Part shown: one piece after another, positions 55,285 to 64,000 of the stretch | Layout: every line of letters begins with the position of its first letter | How positions within the stretch are numbered: position 1 is the stretch's first letter | Source of the DNA: Castor canadensis | Lineage: Eukaryota; Chordata; Mammalia; Rodentia; Castoridae | Length of the DNA stretch: 64,000 nucleotides | Reading direction: 5' to 3' | Assembly (NCBI RefSeq): GCF_047511655.1 | Contig: NC_133397.1 | Location: forward strand, 16,889,501 to 16,953,500 | The notes under the pieces: generated by a model | Database searches by the model: none | What the model was told of the DNA's origin: nothing | What the model saw: the letters and a program-made list of their open reading frames with translations, nothing else | Made by a program: the position numbers and the translations under genes

Positions 55285-55302
55285 ACACACACACACACAC
55301 CT
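55285..55302. repeat. Short (CA)n
   Basis: Eight to nine CA units followed by T and A runs. Confidence 0.8.
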
Positions 55303-55317
55303 TTTTTTTAAAAAAAA

Positions 55318-55420
55318 GGCTCCAGTTTGTAGCCCTTGCCAATTTCCCTGGTGTAAATGTTCACATCATGGGCAATTTCAAGCTATGTGAGGTCACTGAC
55401 CTCAAGTGCACATCAGTTCA
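55318..55420 (+). repeat. Unnamed dispersed repeat, copy B
   Basis: cagtttgtagcccttgccaatttccctggtgtaaatgttcac in outline, sharing its core with 40195-40290. Confidence 0.5.
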
Positions 55421-56334
55421 TCAGTTCTCACAAGCCAGTGGAAACCAGATGGACACACCACCATTTCTATCCCTTTACCTTTGACCTAGGATATAAAACC
55501 CTCCCTCACTGACCCTTGGTATCCCTCCAGCCCACCCTTCACAGTATTTCCACCCCCAACACAGACACTACACACTCTTTGTCTCCCATGAGTCCTGAGG
55601 GCACGAAATACTCGCCCAGAGGGCCTCTGTTCTCCTGTCTTGACTGGCCAGCCACTTTGAGAGTCCCCTATTAGACTACCTTCTTCAGGCAGACTTTCCT
55701 CACTCTCCATGCTGGGTCCCTACATTTCTGCCCTTGGACCTCTACGTTGTTTAATAAAGCATGTGTTTCCTTCTCAGAGAACTTCAGGCTCTTCAGAGGC
55801 CAATACCGTGTCCCTGAGTCTGAAGCCGTGACTCAGAAGAAGCTCAGTGACTGTGCTGAAGAGACGAGATGCAGGTAGGGCATACTCAGGGTGCAGAGCC
55901 TGGGGATGAGCTCCCTTGGGCCATTCTCTTAAACTTCCAAGCAGAACCACTGCAGCCTTTTTGGCCAGCTTCCTGGGAGATGGCAGGGTAGACAAGGCAG
56001 TGCCCATACTGACCTCTCTACTGGGGAGGACATGGCTCCTGGTGACTAGATCTGAGCTATGTCAGGGAGGGACACCCCCTGCATGCCCCTGGCACACAGG
56101 GGCACCGAGTTGCCTGGGGCATGGCAGAAATGAGCCTGGTTGGTTGGTTGCCGTGACTAGGGTTCCTAGAAAGATGCATTATAATTGTTCACTATGGTGT
56201 GGCACCCAGGCTTTTACATGGGGTCACCCTTCCCCATGCCTGAGAATAGCAGCTCCAGCCTAGAAGAGCCTTTCCCACACGTGTCCAGGTGGCTGTTGTG
56301 ACTAGCATTGAATGCAGCATTGTGCTACAGGGAG
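55421..56334. other. Unique intergenic DNA
   Basis: No gene recognised. Confidence 0.45.
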
Positions 56335-56460
56335 GGGTGAAGACCTGGGTTTGCACCTCTGCTCAGTGACTGAAGGAAGGAATAGCTTGGGTCTGTTTCC
56401 TCTGCTCTGCAAAACGGAGCAATAACACCTACCTTTCAGGGTTCTTGTGACCCTAGAGTA
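56335..56460 (+). repeat. MIR SINE, copy 1 of a pair
   Basis: gaagacctgggtttgcacctctgctcagtgac, ctgctctgcaaaacggagcaataacacctacctttcagggttc: MIR order. Confidence 0.75.
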
Positions 56461-56464
56461 ATAG

Positions 56465-56660
56465 CCACTGTTTGTTTATGAAGTGCTTGCAAATTTCCCA
56501 CAGCTTATAAACATCACCTTATTTCATGCCCCCTCACCCAGCCTTAATTATGAGGTAAGAGTTGTTTGCCCCATTTCACAGATGAGAAAAGGAGGATCGA
56601 AGAGTTTGTGGTCAGACAGCAAGCAGAATGTGATCTGTCTCCAAAGCTCCTACTCCTACT
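56465..56660 (+). repeat. MIR SINE, copy 2 of a pair
   Basis: tgaagtgcttgcaaatttcccac, ccccatttcacagatgagaaaaggagg, agtttgtggtcagacagcaagcag: a second MIR immediately after the first, in the same orientation. Confidence 0.78.
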
Positions 56661-57390
56661 CCTGTGTCCCTTTGTGTCCCTCAGACCCGAGGGTAGGCGT
56701 GTATAGGGCCTGTACGTCCCAGACATGTAAGAGATGATAGCTCTTATCTGTAATTATCCAAATCCTGTTGGGTGGCGATTTGTGAATCACCCAAAAAATG
56801 AATTTGCTTAAGTCTCTTTCAGTCTCTCTGAACCTGAACCAGGGTACAGGCATTCCTGGTTTCCAAATGGGAAGCTGAGGCCTAAGAAAGTGCGAGGCTC
56901 TGCCGTGGACCCTCCACTAGTGGAGGCAGAACCAGCCTGCCCCAGATCTCAGCTGCAAGCTGTAGGCGCAAGAATGGGGGAGTGAAAAGGGAGGGCCAAG
57001 GAGGGCTGCATCTAGGCTGACTAGGAGTCTGGATGGAGACAAGCCCCACCTGCCAGGCTCTTTGGTCCCCACTGTGGCCAGTCCTTCTGCCTTGAACAAA
57101 ACTTCTCCTCTCCAGACCTGCCTCCTCATCATGATTGTAGCCCAGAACTTCTGTGAGAAATCCCTGTCGGAGAGGCTCTACTTGAAGAGAGACGTCCTGT
57201 GAGCCCTGGGTCACAGTCTAGTGTTGGACTGTCCCTGTAAGGCACATCTCAGGGACACCAATGCTTTTCTCTGGGAAGTGGTGACCAGGCCAGCACTTCA
57301 TGCACCAAGCATGACTGAATTCCCTGTGAAGGAAGCCCTGCTTTGTGTCTAGATTCATAGCCCTGAAGCCTTTTGTCTGTCACACCAACT
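56661..57390. other. Unique intergenic DNA
   Basis: No gene recognised. A 110-codon minus-strand frame at 56882-57214 has no recognisable domain. Confidence 0.4.
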
Positions 57391-57475
57391 TTTTGATTTT
57401 TTCGTGGCACTAGAGTTTGAACTTAGGGCTTTGCACTTGGTAGGCAGGCGCTTTATCGCTTGAGCCATGTCTACA
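57391..57475 (-). mobile_element. ID-like SINE monomer 1
   Basis: Reverse ID-like module: tggcactagagtttgaacttaggg ... taggcaggcgctttatcgcttgagcc. Confidence 0.8.
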
Positions 57476-57491
57476 GTAATATATCTATTTA

Positions 57492-57578
57492 CTTTTTTTT
57501 TTTACTGGAGTTTGAACTCAGGGCTTCAAACTTGCTTGCTAGGCAGGTGTTCTACTGCGCAAGCCATGCCTCCCACCC
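57492..57578 (-). mobile_element. ID-like SINE monomer 2
   Basis: T-run, then actggagtttgaactcagggcttc ... ggcaggtgttctactgcgcaagcc. Same orientation as monomer 1 and 16 bp away from it. Confidence 0.82.
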
Positions 57579-57582
57579 AAAT

Positions 57583-58024
57583 GAACTTTTCTAATGAGTT
57601 CAAATGGTCACACATCTGATGTGGCAAGACAGCTTCATTAAAGGCGAGAAATGCCGATGACTATTTCACATGGCCTTGAGAACCTGAGGTACAGTAGAAA
57701 GCAGCTGATAAGGTTCTTCCTTCTTCTGAGGACTCTGACTAGGTGGCCACTAGCTGGAATTCAGGCATGCCCACATGCCACAGGCTCTGTCCTGGTTCAG
57801 GAGTGGCCAGGACAGACCCTTAGGAGAGGCCCGGCTGATTCTGCACTGGTGATCCAGGGCTCAATGAGGACCCTCTTTCCTCCCTGGTCCTCAAGTTACG
57901 GGGACCATTTGTCAGGAGGGTGGGTGATTGGGATTGGGTCACCAGTCCCCCAGCCCTGGTTGTGGTCGATCTGATCACGCTGCCACAGAAGAATCCTGAC
58001 GAGGTGAGACACCTGTCATCTACT
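57583..58024. other. Unique intergenic DNA
   Basis: No gene recognised. Confidence 0.4.
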
Positions 58025-58320
58025 GCTACATCCTGAAATTGAGGGGAAACTGAGGTCCAGAGTGAGAAAGCATAAGATCACGGATGACCACTATGAACTC
58101 CTGACACCTTCCCAGCTCTGTGCTGTCACCAGTTCCACAATAATGTTTGCCATTTATTGAGGGGCAACCATAGGCTAAGTGCTGTCCATATGGCACCTCA
58201 CTTGGTCCCATGACACCCTGGGAGATAGCTCGCACAGTGAGGAACGGCAGAACCAGCATTTTGATTCCAGGTGTCTGACCTGAGCCTTTCTCTTAACTAC
58301 TACACTGCCCTGCTTCCTCC
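58025..58320 (+). repeat. MIR SINE sequence (two adjoining pieces)
   Basis: gaaattgaggggaaactgaggtccagagtg; then gccatttattgaggggcaaccataggctaagtgctg, cacctcacttggtcccatgacacc and aaccagcattttgattccaggtgtctgacc. MIR order, sense strand. Confidence 0.72.
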
Positions 58321-59070
58321 ACAGGAGCTCCAAAGGGGCGGTCACTTCTCCTGCTCCGAGCCCATCCACTCTCATTTTGGAGGCTGCAGACCCTGGGCAG
58401 CTGCAACAGGCTCTGGACTGTTCCATGCTAGGGAAGGGCCACATAGGTTTTGAATTGAAGATGTGCTCCAGAAAATTCTGAGACAGCAGGCCTGCTCAGA
58501 GGTTCTCACAAGAGGCCAGCTCGCTCTTGCTAGCCTCCTGGATCTGTACGTCTTACCATATTCCTGCCTTAGGAGGCAAGGCCCAGACCCAGTCTGCCCC
58601 ATGAGGCTGTAAAGAGCGAGTTGGGGGGTTGAAATCCTGCTGTCCAAGTACAGTCTCTTGCCCTGCCTGGGGGAAAGGATGCCCTTTTCTTACTGGACAC
58701 TGGCTCCTCTGCTAACAGATCTGGGCACAAGTGGGGAACCCTGTTTCAATTCACCGGAGGTGTTACGTAGGCTGGGGCTGGAGCTGCCCTGAAGGAGAAA
58801 GGACAGTCAAGGGAAGCATGCTAAGCAGGGGCTCATCCTGCCTTCTAGCTCTGGTCCCTCTCAAGAGAGGCCTGGTCAATTCTGCAGGTTCTCCAGGGTG
58901 ACTTCTCACCCTCAGGCAGTATGGACACTAACTTCTGGATTCCAAATCAGGATTTGCACTTGGACAAAGAAGTGTTTTGACTTATGAAGTGAAAAATAAG
59001 GAAATCCTTATAGTTGAAGAGCATTTGGATTTTTCTAGTTATGAGTGATTATAAATAAAGTTACCATATC
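58321..59070. other. Unique intergenic DNA
   Basis: No gene recognised. Confidence 0.4.
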
Positions 59071-59398
59071 CAAACCATGGACTACTACATAGCAACAAAA
59101 GGAATAAATTACTGTCATACACAACTTCCATGAGCTCAGATGAAGCCTCCTAAGAGAAAGAAGCCAGGCTCAAAGGTTTCATACTATATGGACATGTGGA
59201 AATCCAAGTCAAAACCATGGGGACACAAGGATCTGGGGTGCAGGAGGGGATAAGCATCAGGGGCACAGAGAAGTGTTTTGGGTGATGAACCTGATCTAAT
59301 CGAGCTCTCGTGGTGAATACATGATTGTGTGCATTTGGAAAAAACTGTGTAACATAGGAAAATTTTACTATATATAAGATATATTTTATTTTTTTTTA
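59071..59398 (+). mobile_element. Ancient L1M 3' end
   Basis: ccatggactactacatagcaac, ctcctaagagaaagaagccaggc, atactatatggacatgtgg, ggtgaatacatgattgtgtgcatttgg, with an A/T-rich end. Sense-strand L1M 3' UTR. Confidence 0.75.
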
Positions 59399-60199
59399 AA
59401 AAGGAATGAATTACATCTCCTTTTCTCTTTACCCACTTGTTTTGACCTTAGCATATAAGTGAATTATTAAAGACTCCCATCCTCTGAATATTTTTTGAAA
59501 TGCTTCCTATAGGCCAGGTCCTGTGCTCTACATGGAAAGGGAGCTGGACCCAAAAGCACAGCCCGTCATCACTCAGGGGTCCAGGGCCTCCCCACTTCCC
59601 AACATTGTGTGCTATTATTTCCCTTCCCAGGGACTCTGGGTGGCTTTAGCCCAAGGCTGACCAATGTGAGTTAACTGGTTACTATGGACTGATGAATTGG
59701 AATTTCTGAGCCTTTTCCGTGGTTTAGGGGACCATAATATTTAAAGTGGAAACCTGGGAACCAGCCTCTTCCTTGTCACCCTACCCTCTTTCATGCCCCA
59801 CATAGTCAGGAAAGGAGAGAAGTAGCACAACTACTAGGCAGGTGGCAGTTGTGTGTGTGGCTTATCAGTGGGACCTGTGGCAAGGCTGTAGCATCAAAGG
59901 ACTGAGCAGTTAAGTAATGTGGTTTTTCCACAGAACCAAAAGTGCTCTGGACTTGTGCAAAAAAATCAATCCACTGACCACCCATTCTGTCTGCCTTCCT
60001 AAGAATCTACTGAATCCATTCTGAATATCTACTGATCCTGGATCCTTCCCCATGCCACAGTTTACTCACAGAGACCCCCAAGTGGGCCTCCCCCCTGGCC
60101 AGCCACCTCCACAGCCTGTAACACTGCAGCCCGTGGATAGTTTGAAAACCAAAGTCTGAAATGCTAATCCCTCAAAGCCATTAACAGACAAGGAACCCA
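59399..60199. other. Unique intergenic DNA
   Basis: No gene recognised. About 59490-59560 (tgcttcctataggccaggtcctgtgctc) recalls an old interspersed repeat start. Confidence 0.4.
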
Positions 60200-60905
60200 T
60201 ACCCATCCACAAGGAAGAGCTTTCCGACTTCATTTGCAACTAAATAAAGGAAAATCAAAACAACGTGATGTCATCTCCATCATACACCCCAGAGGAAAAA
60301 AGAAAATGGAGCTGTTTGCTAAAATATGATGACAGGCGGCTGGTACTCTCACTGCAGTCTGGACATGCATGGTGATGGGGGGGGGAAATTGGTGACACTT
60401 TTGGAGGGCAATTGTGACCACCACCTTCTTTCCACCCAGGACCCAGTGCTAGAAAGTCCCCGGGTGTGTGTTTATGGTAGGTCAGGAGGTTGGGTGCACA
60501 CTGCCGATGGCAGCAAAGCCTGGAAGTAAGGTTCGCACCGTGAGGAAAGGGCTGGCTCAGTTCCCATGCACACAGCTAAGTGCTCTCCAGCCCTTACAGG
60601 ATCAGGGCAGAGCTGTCTGCAGATGTCAGAATGCAACCCCATCAGAGAAAGGAGCCCAGAGCCCTGTGTAGAGAACCATCCATTGATGTAAAGTTTTAAA
60701 AGCATAGACTTATCCTCGAAGGTACACAAATGGAAAAACTTTCTGGAAACAGTCACTGAACCTTAAACAAAGTTGCCTTTGGCCAGAGTGACAGGTGGGG
60801 AGGAGAATTTCACTTTCGTTTTTTCTTTTCTGCTTAGATTTCTACTCGTGTTCACCAAAGTATTTTAATTTTTAAAATGTCATTAAGAAATATCTGGGTA
60901 TTGGA
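60200..60905 (+). mobile_element. Probable ancient L1M 3' region
   Basis: cggctggtactctcactgcag, acttttggagggcaattgtgacc, gtttatggtag..., and a late segment tgtaaagttttaaaagcatag with tttctgcttagatttctactcgtgttcacc before an A/T-rich end. Pattern suggests an old L1M, with low certainty. Confidence 0.45.
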
Positions 60906-61299
60906 ATTTGAGGCACATTATATTTTTTTATATTAAAAAGAATCGAATGCAATGTGTTTAAATGTTTCCAAACACACTCCTTCACTGTCCTAGTGATAAA
61001 GTCAGTGCTCCAAAGCACAATGCTCTGGGAGGTTCCCAGGCACCGGTGGCTGCTTTTCCTCCAATTTCCTCTCTGGACTCCTGGTCCCAACAGACACCAC
61101 CATCTACTTTCCAATGGAAAAGTTCTTGGGCGTATCACCTCTGAGCCTTTGCCTGTGTTGTTCCATCTGCCTCCCCCACCACCCTCAGATCATCTGTTAA
61201 CTTGACCTTCTTCCTCTTCCTGCAGCTGGACTCCAGTGTCCACCTCATGCTTGCCCCCAGGAGCAGTATCACCCTGGCTGGCTGGCTCCTGGCACCCTG
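60906..61299. other. Unique intergenic DNA
   Basis: No gene recognised. Confidence 0.4.
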
Positions 61300-61480
61300 C
61301 CATACCAACATTCCCACTATGTAGATGACTTTCCACTGGCCACCTCTCTCACTCCCTCACAACAGCCTGGAAAGTAAAGACAGGCTAAGTCACCAACAAT
61401 GTGCATGCAGAGTCCACTTCTGGGACCAGCACACAGTAGGCCACAGCAACATTTGTTGGCAGAACAGGTGGATGTATGAT
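61300..61480 (+). repeat. Possible L2 3' end
   Basis: ccagcacacagtaggccacagcaacatttgttggcag recalls the L2 3' end pattern (cacatagtaggtgctcaataaatatttgttgaa). Weak. Confidence 0.35.
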
Positions 61481-62009
61481 TGAGGACTGAGTGAGCCAAG
61501 AGCTGACACCCTGGCTTATCCCTAGTGCTGGTCTGTTTGTGGGATGGCGCCCGCTCGACTCCAAGGTGGCTTTTATTTCCTCTTCTGCAAGTGCCAAGTC
61601 CCTGAACAAATATTTTCCTGGAGTGGAGGAACAGCTTAGCTCTCAGCCTTAAGTGCTGGAAAGGGCAACTGGGTAGCCCAGGTTCCAGGAACCAGAGGAA
61701 GAATGGGGCCTAGCTGCTGCAGCGGGGAGGACAGTCACCAGGGCTACCCTGGCTGGTGCCCACCAGCCTGGCTGTCTGAGGAGGGGCCTGGCTCTTCCAA
61801 CCCCATCCAGCCCAGACAAGCAGCCAGCTCCTCAGCCTGCAACTGTGAGAGGCTTTGCCCTGGGTTTTTCTACCCATAAATTATAATCCTTTGGGATTCT
61901 GAAGAAAACGTAGGCCATGTGGACCTCTCTCATTTTTGCTGAAAAAGCTACAGTGGGGTTTAAAGGAACTAATTAGAATCTCAGAAGCCCTTTTATAAGT
62001 GTTTTTTTT
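61481..62009. other. Unique intergenic DNA
   Basis: No gene recognised. Confidence 0.4.
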
Positions 62010-62405
62010 TCACTGAACTTTCCTATTGCAGAGTAACATAGAGTACACTCATCTAAGTGTACAGCTTGATGATTTATTTACATATACCTTCACCCTTGTA
62101 ATCACCACCCACATCAAGTCAGAGAACATTTCCAGAACCCCAGAAAGTTCTGGTAAGGCCACACCTTCAGACAAAGTTGCCCATTGGCTTCAGTTAGCCC
62201 TGCCCTCTCTTGAGCTTCATATAAATGGAATCACACAGCATGAGCTCTTTTGTGTCTGGCTTCTTGAACTTACTAGGTTGCCTGGGCTATTCACCTGACT
62301 GTATGTCTCAGGGTTTTGTCCTTTTTTTGCTGGGTAGTATTTCATTATATTAATATGCCACAATTTATTTACCTAGTCTCCTATTGATAGGAATTTGTTT
62401 CCACA
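62010..62405 (-). mobile_element. Ancient L1M remnant
   Basis: Reverse L1M: gagaacatttccagaaccccagaaagttctgg, cttcatataaatggaatcacacagcatg, ttttgtgtctggcttcttgaac, ctgggtagtatttcattatattaatatgccacaatttattt in outline. Confidence 0.85.
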
Positions 62406-64000
62406 CACCTTCCAGCAGCCACATGTTCCCCATTTCACTCAGATCACAGGAAAAGGAATGTCTAGCTTCAGTACTTACTGTCACCACATCTCCAAATGCT
62501 CACACTGAAGGTCAACAGCCTAGGAGTGCTGGAGTTGCTCTCCTTGGTTTCTCCCTCTCCACCTCCAACACCATATTGTCCTTTAACTCCAGCTTTTCTG
62601 GGAGAGGAGGGTGGTCCTGTATTGTCCATCCATTTCTAAAGACTGTTGGACTTTCAGAGCAAGATAGCTGCCCAGCCAGCCATGATGAGCACAAAAGCAG
62701 AGATCCCACACCTTTGCAGCCCCTGGGTGCCATGATGCCTGACAGGCAGCACAGCACATCTGCCTTCAAGGGGCACTCAGGGCCACTGTGGAAACACTTA
62801 TCTGCAGTAAACATGGCAAGAGGTGCCTGACCCGGAAGTTATGGGGAATGGACAACTCACCTCTTGAAGGTTGAGCCACATATGAGGGCATGGCCCAAGG
62901 AGAGGTAAGGGGTGGGGTGCTGTGGTGTTAGGGAGAAGGGAGAAAGCCAAGCAAGGGCTGTTCCCATAGCCAGGCAGAGCTGGCAGGGTTAGACCCTCCC
63001 CAGATTTAGGCCAGTGGGCCCAGAGCAGTTTCCAAGCCCCTCTGGGTCCCTGGCTTGGGACTTCTCCCAGCTGCTCTCATTGGGCCCCAGGGAGCAGGAA
63101 TTCACCTCCTCCTAAGGCAGCCCAGACCCTCTTCTGTAGGGCTGGATTAGGGGCATGGTGGGCTTGAGGAGGATATTGGTGAATGGTCACTGTGGAGCTG
63201 GGTGATGATCCCAGGTCTCCTCTACATGGGTGGCTACCTGCAGAACTATTTAAAAAAGCCTTTTCTCCCAAGTCTGTTTTGGGGCCCACCCACTATCAGC
63301 ACCTAACCTGGGAGAGACGTGAAGTGGCCCTCCTCTGGGGCTTCTGTTCATTTTCTTACTGTGAGCCTTCAGCCTGACCACTGACTCAAGAGGACACCAT
63401 CATCCTGGGCACCTTTTCCCTCAGGCTTCCCCTGGCACAATGGGTAGCAAAGTGTTAGGCAAATCCTGCCGGCTTTGCCTGAGGTCTTAAACCTATGCGT
63501 CCCTCCCCTCCTGCTACCATTGTACTTCACCCACCCCCCAACGTCTCTGCAAGGCCTCCTCTTTCCTGCAGTGGATCCTGGTGCTCCCTTGCCCTGAGTG
63601 GGGCCAAGGGGCCCACCACTCTCCTGCTTCTTTCTTCTGCACTTGCTCATACATCGCATTCAGCACAAAGCTTCTGGAGCCCTGCTTTGGCCAAGCTGTG
63701 CCTTTGGCCTGCAGTGTCTCTCCCCACGTCACAGATATAGAGGTGGTTCAAGGGCCACCTCCGGTGTCTGGAGATACCCCTGCCTCCCACCTCTGCCAGC
63801 TCACAGGGAATCCTATTATGGACACCACTCTCAGATTTGTCTGTCTCCACAGGCCATGGCCTCTGCCTCTCCAAGAGCAAAGAGAAGAGAGGTCCAGAAT
63901 CCTCATCTGGGTGGGACAACACATCCGGAGCAAAACCCCAGAGGCAAGCAAGGCCAAAAATGTAATCTAAACAGAAAGCAGAAGCAAATTAAGGATGTGA
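62406..64000. other. Unique DNA to window end, no gene seen
   Basis: About 1.6 kb of GC-moderate, CpG-poor DNA. Frames of up to 148 codons (62384-62830 plus; 63581-63970 plus) overlap frames on the other strand and carry no domain that I recognise. The first one begins inside the L1M remnant. Confidence 0.45.

Noticed and set aside
1..64000. A new defence, metabolic or regulatory system
   Set aside because: I looked on both strands for clustered coding genes, repeat-spacer arrays, unusual RNA folds and CpG islands. Everything long and open is explained by transposons, simple repeats or base composition, so I make no such claim.

Overview
The window is nuclear DNA from a placental mammal, almost certainly a rodent. 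I infer this from the repeats. There are MIR, L2, old L1M, MaLR LTRs, MER5-like, MER2-like and Tigger1-like fossils shared by placental mammals. On top of these lie younger SINEs that join a B1/7SL-like part to an ID-like tRNA part (ending near GAGTTCAAACCCCAGTACC), and young L1 copies with a G-rich 3' UTR. That SINE type and L1 3' end look to me like beaver (Castor) or a close castorimorph. This is recognition from memory, not a database result.

I recognise no host protein-coding gene, rRNA, functional tRNA, CRISPR array, operon or CpG island. The long open frames are either pieces of transposon genes (L1 ORF2, Tigger transposase), translations of simple repeats, or chance frames in GC-moderate unique DNA. 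The window is best read as intergenic or intronic. By my own marking, a third or a little more of it is interspersed repeat.

Layout: 1-2.85 kb unique with one MIR. 2.85-4.87 kb composite SINE plus a 5'-truncated L1. 4.9-13.7 kb mostly unique with scattered MIR, MER5-like, L1M and (CA)n. 13.77-16.43 kb a nearly end-to-end Tigger1-like DNA transposon broken by SINEs and a 256-bp pure polypurine run. 16.5-19 kb an L2 end holding an ID-like SINE, a composite SINE and two MaLR LTRs. 19-22.5 kb an old L1M holding a SINE that itself holds a younger L1. 22.7-25.1 kb an ancient repeat and MIR. 25.2-28.1 kb two L1M stretches, one carrying a short L1 3'-end insertion with an 18-bp target duplication. 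28.2-29.3 kb SINEs and a solo LTR with promoter-like motifs. 30.9-34.4 kb L1M, SINEs, a MER2-like element, an MLT1-like LTR and an L2 end. 34.4-48.9 kb largely unique with scattered SINE, MIR, L1 and L2 copies and microsatellites. 48.99-49.2 kb a very short L1 insertion with a likely 3' transduction. 49.2-64 kb mostly unique with one more L1 insertion (52.8-53.5 kb), MIRs, two ID-like SINEs and three L1M fragments.

The interesting biology is transposon stratigraphy. Nested insertions with readable target-site duplications give a relative order: L1M, Tigger1 and L2 first, then SINE, then young L1. Several copies also show specific disabling changes. I found nothing that supports a new cellular system, and I do not claim one.
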